Assembly (NCBI RefSeq): GCF_005116645.1 | Contig: NZ_SWCM01000003.1 | Coordinates: 431,093-495,092, forward strand | Reading direction: 5' to 3' | Source: Desulfopila sp. IMCC35006 | Lineage (GTDB): Bacteria; Desulfobacterota; Desulfobulbia; Desulfobulbales; Desulfocapsaceae | Length of the DNA: 64,000 nt | Shown here: positions 1 to 8,242 of the stretch, in pieces | Layout of the letters: each line of letters begins with the position of its first letter | How positions within the stretch are numbered: position 1 is the stretch's first letter | The notes under the pieces: model-generated | The model's database searches: none | What the model was told of the DNA's origin: nothing | What the model saw: the letters and a program-made list of their open reading frames with translations, nothing else | Position numbers and translations under genes: made by a program

Positions 1-1189
1 GGTACGCAAGAATAACCGGGGAATCCCCGTCCAGAAGCAGGAAATCTGCCTGTTTGCCTTTATCCAGGCTGCCGACCTTATCCGCCATATTTATGGCATA
101 GGCCGAGTTTAATGTCGCGCCGGTCAGCGCTTCCGCCGGGGTCATGTGCATGTTCAGGACGGCCAGGCCGATGACGAACTGCATCGATTCGGTAAAACTC
201 GACCCCGGATTACAATCGGTGGCCAGTGCCACGGGCACATTGGTCTCGATCATCAGTCGAGCCCGGGCATAGTTTTTTCTGAGACTGTACGCAGTGGCCG
301 GCAGCAGGGTGGCGACAACCCCGGCCTGCGCCATCGCCTGGATATTTGCGGTACCTGCGGCAAGCAGGTGGTCGGCGGAACAGGCGCCCAGCTCAGCGGC
401 AAGCCCGGCGCCACCCAGATCGTTTACCTCATCGGCATGGATCTTCACCCCCAGGCCCATCGCCTGTGCGGCTTTCAGCAGCCTGCGGCTCTGCTCTATG
501 GTAAAAACGCCGGTCTCGCAGAACACGTCGCAGAATCGGGCAATCCCTTGTTCTTTGACCCGCGGCAGCATTTCGTCAATAAGCAGGGTTACGAACGCGT
601 CGGGATCACTCTTATACCGCTCGGGGACGGCATGGGCGCCAAGAAAGGTGGCCACGATATCAAGCGGGGTGTCACTTGCCACCCTGCCGATAACCCGCAG
701 CATCTTCAGCTCATTCTCCGTGTCCAGCCCATAGCCGCTTTTGATTTCCATGGACGTGGTGCCGAGCCGCAGCGCAGTCATTACGCGGCCAAGGGTATTG
801 TCATAAAGCTCCTGCTCACTGGCGGCAGCGACCGCTTTAACCGAAGAGAGGATCCCGCCGCCCTGGCGAAGAATTTCAAGATACGCAGTCCCCTGCATCC
901 GCAGGGCAAATTCCGCTTCCCTGAGGGCGGCAAAACACATATGGGTATGGGGATCGACAAAGCCCGGCACCATGCACCGGCCTTCGCAGTTTATTTCCTC
1001 TGTTTCCCCGGCGGTTTTTATGACAGCCAACACCTCTTGCTCATCGCCTGCGGCCACAATCAGACCATCTTCAACAAGCAGTGCGCCTCTCAAGAAATGG
1101 GCCAGCTCCCCCTGCTCCATGCCGGAGCACGGCCGTCCCTTGTCCACCGGACTGTATATTTTCGTATTACGAAAAAGTTGTTGTGACAT
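1..1189 (-). CDS. hutI: Imidazolonepropionase, 3' end cut by window edge
   Basis: Hydrolyses 4-imidazolone-5-propanoate to N-formimino-L-glutamate, the third step of histidine degradation, in the cytosol. Reading the minus strand from the ATG at 1189 gives about 396 residues, close to the usual 400-420, so only a short C-terminal piece is missing. Visible amidohydrolase features are the metal-binding stretch FVDPHTH near residue 75, the family signature IKSGYGLD, the HADE motif, and the late ATDCNPG and GATLNSA motifs. It lies 103 bp downstream of hutU on the same strand and is probably co-transcribed with it. Recognition is firm from motif order and hut context. Confidence 0.95.
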   Translation of the reverse strand, partial: MSQQLFRNTKIYSPVDKGRPCSGMEQGELAHFLRGALLVEDGLIVAAGDEQEVLAVIKTAGETEEINCEGRCMVPGFVDPHTHMCFAALREAEFALRMQGTAYLEILRQGGGILSSVKAVAAASEQELYDNTLGRVMTALRLGTTSMEIKSGYGLDTENELKMLRVIGRVASDTPLDIVATFLGAHAVPERYKSDPDAFVTLLIDEMLPRVKEQGIARFCDVFCETGVFTIEQSRRLLKAAQAMGLGVKIHADEVNDLGGAGLAAELGACSADHLLAAGTANIQAMAQAGVVATLLPATAYSLRKNYARARLMIETNVPVALATDCNPGSSFTESMQFVIGLAVLNMHMTPAEALTGATLNSAYAINMADKVGSLDKGKQADFLLLDGDSPVILAY

Positions 1190-1292
1190 CCTCTGCCTCG
1201 CTCTAATCCTTTATCTGAGCTGCTTTGAAAAACCCCACAAGCGGGTGTAAGTGCCGTGGAGATACGTCTAAGCCTCTGATTTCAAATTTATC

Positions 1293-3353
1293 TCAGAATT
1301 TCTTATTTTTTTCACAGCCTTCAGGGGCGAAGGCACTAAAGAGATCAGCCACTGCCTCGGCCACCTTTTTCTCATCGGTCTGGAAGGGGATGGTAATCTG
1401 ATCGCCATTGGTGTTGTCTCTGTTATAGGCCATCGCCACTTCCATGGCATTGGGGTTTCGCGCCCAGTTACGGCGGGCGACACCGCCCATTACATCCCAG
1501 GACATGGCGCTGCGCAGGATTTCATCCACCCGATCACTGCCGTCCAGGACCATGCCGAAACCGCCGTTAATCGCTTTGCCTATCCCGGTTCCTCCACCGT
1601 TATGCAGGGCGACCAGGGACATGCCCCGGGCGGCATTACCGGCAAAGCAGTGGGTCGCCATATCGGCACAGACGTTGCTGCCGTCATAAATATTGGCTGT
1701 TTCCCGGAACGGGGAATCAGTCCCGCCCGGATCATGGTGATCGCGACCAAGAATGATTGGACCGACCTCGCCACAACGCACCATGTCGTTAAACTTCAGG
1801 GCAATGGCCGTGCGTCCTGCCGCATCGGAGTAAAGAATCCGTGCCTGACTGCCCACCACCAGCCGATTGGCCTTCGCCTCTTTGATCCAGATATAGTTGT
1901 CGCGGTCTTCCGGCCGTCGCGCGGGATCGATGCAGCTCATCGCCGCCTGATCGGTTTTATCAAGGTCTTCTGCCTTGCCGCTCAAACAGACCCAGCGAAA
2001 GGGTCCGTAGCCATAGTCAAAGATCGGCCCCATGATATCCTCAAAATAGGACGGGAAGACAAAACCATCCTTGGCATCGACTCCGTTTTTCACCACTTCG
2101 GTCACGCCGGCATCAAAGACGGCTTTTAAAAAGGCATTGCCATAATCAAAGAAATAAGCCCCCTGCTGCGACAATTTCTGGATAGCAGCATAATGACGTC
2201 GAAGACTCGTATCGACCAGGGTTTTAAAAGTCGCCCGGTCGGTGGCAAGCAGACGGGTCCGTTCGGCAAAGTCAATTCCCTGCGGACAGTAGCCGCCATC
2301 ATACACAACATGACAGGAGGTCTGGTCGGACAGCAGATCGACCTTCAACTCCTTTGCCGCCAGATACTCGAGCAGGTCAACCACATTGCCGTGGTAGGCA
2401 ATCGAGGTATTGCCTTTCGCGGCCAGACTCTGCCGGGCGGCACTGACGACCTCGGCCAGATCGGCGGAGACGACATCAACCCAACCCTGCTGCCGACGGG
2501 TTTCAATTCGCGACAAATCAACTTCGGCGGTAATGGAAACCGCGCCGGCAATCTTGGCCGCCTTGGGCTGCGCTCCGCTCATGCCGCCAAGTCCGGAAGT
2601 GACAAAGAGCAGCCCGGCCAAATTGCCCGCAGCGTCCACCCCGCACATTTTTCGGCCGCCACCCAGCAGGGTATTGTAAGTGCCGTGGACAATACCCTGA
2701 GGACCGATATACATCCAGCCACCCGCGGTCATCTGGCCATAGGAAGAAACCCCCATCTGCGCCGCGATTTCCCAGTCGCCAGGATTGTCGTAGAGGCCGA
2801 CCATCAACCCGTTGGTGATAATCACCCGCGGATTGTCCGGGCTCGACCGGAACAGTCCCAGCGGATGACCGGACTGCATCACCAGGGTCTGGTTTTCGGT
2901 CATAACCTGGAGGTATTTTTTGATGAGCCGCAATTGCATCCAGTTCTGGCAGACGCTGCCGGTCTCTCCATAGGTCACCAGTTCGTAGGGGTAGAGGGCG
3001 ACCGCAAAATCGAGATTATTGTCAATCATCAGCTGGAAAGCCTTGCCGGCCAGACAGTTGCCTGCGTATTCATCAATGGGTCTGGCCGTGATCGGGCCAG
3101 AGGGACGATAGCGATAGCCGTAAATTCGGCCCCGGCTGTTCAGTTCCTCGAGAAATTCCGGCAGCAGGGTTGCGTGATACTGTTCGGGAATATAGCGCAA
3201 GGCGTTTTTCAAGGCGGTTTCGGTCTGGCTTCTGGATAACCGAAAACCGCGATCCGGCGCACGTCGAATACCTGGTTGGAAGTCTTGCTTTTCCGGCAGT
3301 TCATCATCGAGTCGAATCCTCATGACCTCGGCAATCTGGGTGTTATGCACCAT
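1293..3353 (-). CDS. hutU: Urocanate hydratase (urocanase)
   Basis: Converts urocanate to 4-imidazolone-5-propanoate using tightly bound NAD+, the second step of histidine degradation. The 686-residue product belongs to the longer urocanase subgroup (about 670-680 residues rather than about 555). Family blocks visible include QSGHPLGLF, the glycine-rich MTAGGWMYIGPQGIVHGT, and the C-terminal VALHNGGGTGIGKAINGGFG. The ATG at 3353 is preceded by GGGAGAG at good spacing, which favours it over the ATG ten codons inside. It is divergent from hutH across a roughly 300-bp region with two HutC-like palindromes, so it is probably repressed by HutC. Its extreme 3' end overlaps a 49-bp repeat also found at 55556-55604. 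Confidence 0.97.
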   Translation of the reverse strand: MVHNTQIAEVMRIRLDDELPEKQDFQPGIRRAPDRGFRLSRSQTETALKNALRYIPEQYHATLLPEFLEELNSRGRIYGYRYRPSGPITARPIDEYAGNCLAGKAFQLMIDNNLDFAVALYPYELVTYGETGSVCQNWMQLRLIKKYLQVMTENQTLVMQSGHPLGLFRSSPDNPRVIITNGLMVGLYDNPGDWEIAAQMGVSSYGQMTAGGWMYIGPQGIVHGTYNTLLGGGRKMCGVDAAGNLAGLLFVTSGLGGMSGAQPKAAKIAGAVSITAEVDLSRIETRRQQGWVDVVSADLAEVVSAARQSLAAKGNTSIAYHGNVVDLLEYLAAKELKVDLLSDQTSCHVVYDGGYCPQGIDFAERTRLLATDRATFKTLVDTSLRRHYAAIQKLSQQGAYFFDYGNAFLKAVFDAGVTEVVKNGVDAKDGFVFPSYFEDIMGPIFDYGYGPFRWVCLSGKAEDLDKTDQAAMSCIDPARRPEDRDNYIWIKEAKANRLVVGSQARILYSDAAGRTAIALKFNDMVRCGEVGPIILGRDHHDPGGTDSPFRETANIYDGSNVCADMATHCFAGNAARGMSLVALHNGGGTGIGKAINGGFGMVLDGSDRVDEILRSAMSWDVMGGVARRNWARNPNAMEVAMAYNRDNTNGDQITIPFQTDEKKVAEAVADLFSAFAPEGCEKNKKF

Positions 3354-3513
3354 ATCACTCTCCCTGGTTTGTGTTCTTCATAAAAGGCGTCGTAAACACT
3401 CTTCATCTGCGCCGTTGTCTGCCCGTAAGAAATGGTCTTGGGGGGCCATTTTTCCAGCATTACAACGCCATCTTTATTGGTAATCATTTTCGAACAATAG
3501 TACCATCTGCAAT

Positions 3514-3525
3514 TTGTACATACAA
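3514..3525. promoter_or_regulatory. Putative HutC operator 1
   Basis: A 12-bp palindromic site, TTGTACATACAA, whose core TGTA-N2-TACA matches the operator described for Pseudomonas HutC; with the following G it differs from CTTGTATGTACAAG by one terminal base on the complementary strand. It lies between the divergent hutU and hutH starts, and the hutC gene is close by. Assignment as a HutC site is inference from pattern and context. Confidence 0.72.
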
Positions 3526-3566
3526 GTTCCAATAAACGAACGGATTAATGTTGATTTCAGCCTGTG

Positions 3567-3578
3567 TTGTCTATACAA
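3567..3578. promoter_or_regulatory. Putative HutC operator 2
   Basis: TTGTCTATACAA fits the GntR/HutC-subfamily core pattern yGTMTAKAC. It is 53 bp from operator 1 centre to centre, about five helical turns, and sits 81 bp upstream of the hutH ATG. The pair would suit cooperative control of both divergent hut units. Confidence 0.65.
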
Positions 3579-3658
3579 TAAAAAGCAAACATTCTTTAGA
3601 ATATCAGCTCTGGAGCGTAGGGCTGCAGCTCCCCCATTCATTTCACAGGACGACAATA

Positions 3659-5194
3659 ATGATCACCGAAATAGAAATCGACCCTGGCAAACTCACCCTT
3701 GACCAACTCCGGCTCATCGCGAAAGCACCGGTGAAAGTACGCCTGGCGAAAAGTTGCCGGACACCAATTGATGCATCGGTTAAAACCGTAGAAGACGTCA
3801 TCAAACAGGGACGGGTCATTTACGGCATCAATACCGGCTTTGGCCTGCTGGCAAGCACCATTATTCCGAACGAAGAACTGGAACATCTCCAGCGATCCAT
3901 CGTCCTCTCCCATGCCGCCGGCGTCGGCACTTTTATGCGGGAATCGACCGTGCGGCTGATGATGGTCCTTAAAATCAACAGTCTGGCTCGGGGCTATTCC
4001 GGCATTCGGCTCGAGGTCATCGAAGCGCTGGTGCAGCTGGTCAATGCCCAAGTGTACCCATGCGTCCCCCAGAAAGGGTCGGTTGGCGCCTCCGGCGACC
4101 TGGCCCCTCTTGCCCATATGAGCACGGTTCTCCTTGGTGAAGGGGAGGCACTGCATCAAGGAAAAATAATTTCCGGCCTGGAAGGGTTGCAGATAGCCGG
4201 TCTTTCACCCATCACCCTCGGCCCTAAAGAAGGGCTCGCCCTGTTGAACGGTACCCAGGCGTCAACCGCTTTTGCCCTGGAGGGACTGTTTGCCGCCGAA
4301 GAGTTGTTTGCCGCCGCCATGGTTTCGGGCAGTCTCAGCGTTGAGGCAGCGCTGGGCAGTCGACGGCCTTTTGATCCCCTGGTCCATGCGGTCCGGGGCC
4401 ATAAAAGCCAGATCGATGTTGCGGCCTGCTACCGGCGCCTTCTGGACCACAGTGAAATTGAGCTCTCCCATAAATTCTGCGAGGCGGTGCAGGACCCGTA
4501 TTCCCTGCGCTGCCAGCCGCAGGTCATGGGTGCCTGCCTCACCCAGATCCGCAATAGTGCCGAGGTAATCGCCACAGAGGCAAACGCGGTATCCGACAAT
4601 CCGCTGGTTTTTTCCCGGGAAAACGACATTATCTCCGGCGGCAACTTTCACGCCGAACCGATCGCCATGGCCGCGGACAACCTGGCCCTGGCCATTGCCG
4701 AGATCGGCGCGCTTTCCGAACGGCGCATGGCCCTGCTGATCGATGCCCACATGTCCAAGCTGCCGCCGTTTCTCGTCGAAAAAGGCGGTCTCAACTCCGG
4801 CTTTATGATTGCCCAGGTAACTTCAGCGGCTCTTGCCAGTGAAAACAAGTCGCTGGCCCACCCGGCATCCGTCGATAGCCTGCCGACCTCAGCCAACCAG
4901 GAGGATCATGTCTCCATGGCTACCTTTGCCGCCAGACGACTTCTTGAAATGGCCGACAATACCGCGGGTGTACTGGCCATTGAGCTGTTGGCAGCCTGCC
5001 AGGGTGTCGATTTCCGCGCCCCTCTCAAGACCTCGCCCCTGCTTGAAGAGGCGAAAGCGCTGGTCCGCGAGGTGGTTGCCTTTTATGACCAGGACCGGTA
5101 CTTTGCCCCGGATATCAAAAATGCCCAACAGCTGGTGCAGGCGGGTGCCTTCAATCATCTGGTCAGCGCCGATCTGTTGCCGAGTTTCACCTGA
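3659..5194 (+). CDS. hutH: Histidine ammonia-lyase
   Basis: Deaminates L-histidine to urocanate and ammonia, the entry step of histidine catabolism. The 511-residue length from the ATG at 3659 is typical of the family; an upstream in-frame ATG at 3548 would add 37 unrelated residues across the operator region and is rejected. AGGA at 3647-3650 lies 8 bp before the chosen start. The Ala-Ser-Gly that cyclises to the MIO electrophile is present in [11 protein letters not shown] at about residues 143-145. Other family blocks include [11 protein letters not shown] and SADNPLVF-like VSDNPLVF. hutC follows after 12 bp, indicating co-transcription and probable autoregulation. Confidence 0.97.
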   Translation: MITEIEIDPGKLTLDQLRLIAKAPVKVRLAKSCRTPIDASVKTVEDVIKQGRVIYGINTGFGLLASTIIPNEELEHLQRSIVLSHAAGVGTFMRESTVRLMMVLKINSLARGYSGIRLEVIEALVQLVNAQVYPCVPQKGSVGASGDLAPLAHMSTVLLGEGEALHQGKIISGLEGLQIAGLSPITLGPKEGLALLNGTQASTAFALEGLFAAEELFAAAMVSGSLSVEAALGSRRPFDPLVHAVRGHKSQIDVAACYRRLLDHSEIELSHKFCEAVQDPYSLRCQPQVMGACLTQIRNSAEVIATEANAVSDNPLVFSRENDIISGGNFHAEPIAMAADNLALAIAEIGALSERRMALLIDAHMSKLPPFLVEKGGLNSGFMIAQVTSAALASENKSLAHPASVDSLPTSANQEDHVSMATFAARRLLEMADNTAGVLAIELLAACQGVDFRAPLKTSPLLEEAKALVREVVAFYDQDRYFAPDIKNAQQLVQAGAFNHLVSADLLPSFT

Positions 5195-5206
5195 CATTTC
5201 AGAAAG

Positions 5207-5959
5207 ATGGATAAACTAACCACTCAGACTGGCCGACCGCCGCTCTACCAGCAGGTAAAAGAGTATATAATCGACAAGATCAATGATTCGGCCTTGCTGC
5301 CCGGCATGAAGATCGAATCGGAAGCCGAGCTGGTTGCCGGCCTCAATGTCTCCCGCATGACCGTCAACAGGGCCCTGCGGGAATTGACCGCCGAAGGGCG
5401 AATCAAACGCATCCAGGGCCGCGGCACCTTTGTCGCCGATCGAAAACCGCAGGCGGCCCTGCTGCAGATCAGCTCCATTGCCGAGGAGATTCGTGCCAGG
5501 GGTGGCTCCTACTCCTGCACGGTGCACCTGCTGCAGGAAGAAAAGGCCAAACCGTCGGTGGCCCTGGCGATGCAACTGCAGCCGTATGCTCCCGTATTCC
5601 ACTCCATTATTGTCCATAAAGACCATAAGGTGCCGATCCAGCTTGGCTGCCGATATATCAATCCCCGCATTGCCCCTGCTTATCTCAACCAGGATTTCAG
5701 CCGGATTACCGTAAGCGATTACCTGCTCAGCATCGCTGCGGTAACTGCGGTTGAACATATCGTCGAGGCGTTGATCCCCGACCCCTGGATCCGCGACCTC
5801 CTGGAAATAAACGCAGCAGAACCATGCCTGGCCCTGCATCGCAAGACCTGGGTCGGTGAGCTGGTTGCCACCAGCAGCACCTTCTACTCACCGGGCTCCC
5901 GCTATACCCTGGGCGGCAAATTCACTCCCACCGCATCCGGCAGCATCGACATTGCATAA
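5207..5959 (+). CDS. hutC: HutC, GntR-family histidine utilisation repressor
   Basis: A 250-residue transcription factor with an N-terminal GntR winged helix-turn-helix (about residues 10-78, including PLYQQVKEYI, SRMTVNRALREL and GRGTFVA) and a C-terminal UTRA ligand-binding domain (about 95-240). HutC proteins repress hut operons and are released by urocanate; that ligand is assumed here from family and location. The start at 5207 gives a full-length N-terminus; the Shine-Dalgarno sequence is weak (AGAAAG), consistent with translation following hutH. The two palindromes at 3514 and 3567 are its likely targets. Confidence 0.9.
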   Translation: MDKLTTQTGRPPLYQQVKEYIIDKINDSALLPGMKIESEAELVAGLNVSRMTVNRALRELTAEGRIKRIQGRGTFVADRKPQAALLQISSIAEEIRARGGSYSCTVHLLQEEKAKPSVALAMQLQPYAPVFHSIIVHKDHKVPIQLGCRYINPRIAPAYLNQDFSRITVSDYLLSIAAVTAVEHIVEALIPDPWIRDLLEINAAEPCLALHRKTWVGELVATSSTFYSPGSRYTLGGKFTPTASGSIDIA

Positions 5960-6184
5960 ATTTTCCGGGAAGGGGCAATCGACCGCATCAGAATGAGAAG
6001 TTGAGTGGTACTCCTGCCCTTGTCACCCATGAAAAAAAATGGTTAGTACCATACAGCTTGTTGTCTTTTTTGGTTTGCAGGAAAGACAATCTGCCTCAAG
6101 GTACCTCTGTACCTCTTCCGTCTGTTAAACGCAGTAACCTGATACACGTTGAATTTGAAACACGTGAACCACCCGGAGGGATCA

Positions 6185-6499
6185 ATGATTACCGTAATTG
6201 CTGAATTCAAACTTCCAGAACCACTCACGAACCATGCGGCTCGACAGATTTTCCTGGGTACCGCTCCGAAATACCAGGGCATGCCCGGGTTGATAAGAAA
6301 GTACTATTTTTTGACGCCAGACGGCACCAAAGCCGGAGGTGTCTACCTCTGGCAGTCCCGGGAGGATGCTGATGCGTTGTACACGGACGAGTGGAAAGCG
6401 TTCGTGCGGAGTAAGTATGGCTCCGATCCCACATTGACGTATCTCGACACGCCTGTTGTGGTCGACAATGTTTTACATGAAATCATCTCTGAGCAGTAA
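6185..6499 (+). CDS. Small YdhR/ABM-like monooxygenase-fold protein
   Basis: A 104-residue protein starting at the ATG at 6185, four bases after GGAGGG; longer upstream readings add unrelated sequence and are rejected. The pattern (MITVIAEFKLP, then PGLIRKYYFLTPDG, GGVYLWQSREDADALYT) resembles the dimeric ferredoxin-like YdhR or antibiotic-biosynthesis-monooxygenase group, whose members often act on unknown aromatic substrates. No cofactor site is expected, so function cannot be set from sequence. It precedes two other small genes in the same direction. Confidence 0.75.
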   Translation: MITVIAEFKLPEPLTNHAARQIFLGTAPKYQGMPGLIRKYYFLTPDGTKAGGVYLWQSREDADALYTDEWKAFVRSKYGSDPTLTYLDTPVVVDNVLHEIISEQ

Positions 6500-6559
6500 A
6501 AAGAGGAGAATGACTCGAGGTCCTTTCCGGGAAAAAACATTTAGCAAGAGAGGTTGATT

Positions 6560-7009
6560 ATGCAATTAGAACTCACTCAGGAGAGGCTTGACTTTCTTGA
6601 AAAAGATTTTCGCCGGGGATTTATTGAATTCTGTGGATTCGAGGTGTTAAAAGCAGGAAAAGGAATTTTTGCATCCACTTTAAAAATTGGCGACAATCAT
6701 AAAACCCAGGATAATTTCATACATGCCGGGGTAATTGCTACTATGTCTGACCATACCGCCGGCTACGCTGCCTACACCCTTGTGCCCGACAGGAAAAGAA
6801 TATTGAGCATCGAATTTAAAATCAATTTTTTAAAACCCGCCTATGGCCATGCACTGCGGTGCAGCTCAGAAATAATCAGTCAGGGAAAACAAATAATTGT
6901 CGCTCAATCCACAGTCTTTGATATCAGGGACACCCATGAAAAAATGGTTTCCAGAAGCACTATCACCCTGATGGTTATAGATGCCGCCAAACTGGAGACA
7001 AAGAACTAA
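6560..7009 (+). CDS. PaaI-type hotdog thioesterase family protein
   Basis: A 149-residue hotdog-fold protein. The central segment NFIHAGVIATMSDHTAGYAAYT matches the PaaI-like layout of a helix carrying HxGhhhhhhD, where the Asp supports thioester hydrolysis. FKINFLKPAYG is the usual following strand region. The ATG at 6560 has GAGAGG six bases upstream; an in-frame TTG at 6554 is less likely. The probable substrate is an acyl- or aryl-CoA, unspecified. Confidence 0.82.
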   Translation: MQLELTQERLDFLEKDFRRGFIEFCGFEVLKAGKGIFASTLKIGDNHKTQDNFIHAGVIATMSDHTAGYAAYTLVPDRKRILSIEFKINFLKPAYGHALRCSSEIISQGKQIIVAQSTVFDIRDTHEKMVSRSTITLMVIDAAKLETKN

Positions 7010-7038
7010 CCGCCAAAACTCACCGAGGAGAAACACCC

Positions 7039-7383
7039 ATGTCCCAGCCTGTCTACGCCCTCAATCTCTTCAACGTTTCGAACAGGGATGAGTACCTCGC
7101 CTATTCAAGGAAATCGGTCCAGGAAGTCAAAGCTCACGATGGCCGCGTCGTGGCCCTGGGAAAATTCCGTGCGGCTGCCGGAGGCGACATCGAGCCCCGC
7201 AGTGTTTTTATCCTGGTTGAGTGGGCCTCACAGGCAGCCTTCGACAACTACTGCAACGACCCAGCCCTTGCCGATCTGCATGCGCACCGCGTCAATGGAA
7301 CGAGCAACTACATCTGGCATCTGTTCGACAAGCTCGAAGACCTCAGACCAATACTCAAGGGAAAGAATGAAGAGCAGGAGTAA
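7039..7383 (+). CDS. DUF1330 family protein
   Basis: A 114-residue protein with the ferredoxin-like DUF1330 pattern: YALNLFNVSNRDEYLAYSRKS, GGRVVALGKF-like GRVVALGKF, and IEPRSVFILVEWASQAAFDNYCNDP. GAGGAG precedes the ATG at 7039. The biochemical role of DUF1330 is not established. It is the third of three rightward small genes and is separated from the following leftward tRNA by a hairpin terminator. Confidence 0.8.
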   Translation: MSQPVYALNLFNVSNRDEYLAYSRKSVQEVKAHDGRVVALGKFRAAAGGDIEPRSVFILVEWASQAAFDNYCNDPALADLHAHRVNGTSNYIWHLFDKLEDLRPILKGKNEEQE

Positions 7384-7428
7384 AGCGGTACTGAGTGATA
7401 CGGCCCCAGGGATGACAGCATGTGCAAC

Positions 7429-7461
7429 AAAAAAAGGGTTTCAGACAATCGCCTGAAACCC
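7429..7461 (-). terminator. Intrinsic terminator of tRNA-Pro
   Basis: On the minus strand, a GGGTTTCAG/CTGAAACCC 9-bp stem with an 8-nt loop (7436-7461) is followed by seven T residues (7435-7429). It lies eight bases beyond the tRNA 3' end. On the plus strand it could weakly end the 6185-7383 gene group. Confidence 0.85.
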
Positions 7462-7469
7462 TTTAGAAT

Positions 7470-7546
7470 TGGTCGGGAAGAGAGGATTTGAACCTCCGAC
7501 CCCAGCGTCCCGAACGCTGTGCTCTACCAGACTGAGCCACTCCCCG
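7470..7546 (-). tRNA. tRNA-Pro (anticodon CGG), CCA encoded
   Basis: The minus strand from 7546 folds as a complete cloverleaf: acceptor CGGGGAG with CTTCCCG (one G-U pair), D stem GCTC/GAGC, anticodon stem CAGCG/CGCTG with loop TTCGGGA (anticodon CGG), T stem GGAGG/CCTCT with loop TTCAAAT, discriminator A and genomically encoded CCA. It reads CCG codons. Confidence 0.96.
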
Positions 7547-7610
7547 ACTGCGTTTGCACGTTTTTTCTTTTTAGATTTATATTACCAACTGTTACCAGTG
7601 GTACCAAGGG

Positions 7611-7991
7611 CTATTCCTCCTCGAAAACTGAGGGTAATTTCCCTACAGCCTCTTCGCTCAAGCTCTGTGAAAAGTGCTGACAGGTGTCGACCGTTTGTTG
7701 AACAGATCGGCGACCTTGTAAGACGCTAACGTGCTTCAAATCTGCTCCGTTGTCAAGTAATTTTGTCGCAATTGCGTGCCTCAAATCACACATTTTTATC
7801 CTGCGGGTAATTTTCGCCCTCCGTTTTGCCTTTTGGATATCTGACAAACCATCTGCCATTTGCTGGACTGATATTGCTGGTTCACCATGTCTATTAAAAA
7901 TAAACCAAAAAAGTGAAGAAGGGCCGCCAAAGACAACAATATTCGAGTATGCCGGGCACAATGTGGATACTTTCCTCGTTGTCAGACACAA
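7611..7991 (-). pseudogene. C-terminal remnant of a tyrosine recombinase (integrase)
   Basis: The last about 80 residues of this 126-codon reading match the catalytic C-terminus of phage-type integrases: an Arg/His box in KMCDLRHAIATKLLDNGADLKHVSVL, the degraded LGHxS equivalent LQGRRS, and DTCQHF where active enzymes have DTYxH. The nucleophilic tyrosine is therefore replaced by Cys, and the N-terminal SAM-like and most catalytic regions are absent. It ends 65 bp from the 5' side of tRNA-Pro. It is most simply the scar of a lost integrated element. Confidence 0.75.
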
Positions 7992-8242
7992 CGTCTGTCA
8001 TTAGTAATTGGATATTATCCGGCTCCGGGAACTGGCCTGGAAGTTCACCGAAAGGTGATGACCGGCGAGGTGATCGGGGTTGCGGTAGAGGAGATTCGTC
8101 TATTGCGCGGGGTGCAGCAAGGGGGGCGCCTCTGCCTGCTCTACCGGATGAAGGGCGAAATGGGAACAAGGATTTTTCAGTTTCCCGACCTTCGAGATCG
8201 AGAATAAGCAAGAATACCGTAAAGCGGTACCTTGACCGTCAG
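7992..8242. other. Gap beside integrase remnant; no supported gene
   Basis: No gene with recognisable homology is seen. A plus-strand reading ending at the TAA near 8213 stays open for about 60 codons and has ordinary amino-acid composition, but it has no start signal or recognised motif. I read the stretch as decayed sequence linked to the integrase scar. Confidence 0.4.

Noticed and set aside
146..1186. A 346-codon plus-strand reading at the left edge
   Set aside because: The opposite strand gives a clear imidazolonepropionase with all motifs in order.
3320..3532. A 70-codon minus-strand reading upstream of hutU
   Set aside because: It covers the HutC operator and hutU start, has no motif and no ribosome-binding site.
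7470..7546. tRNA-Pro 3' end as an intact attachment site of a present island
   Set aside because: No second copy of the tRNA 3' sequence was seen in the window, and the integrase remnant lies on the 5' side.
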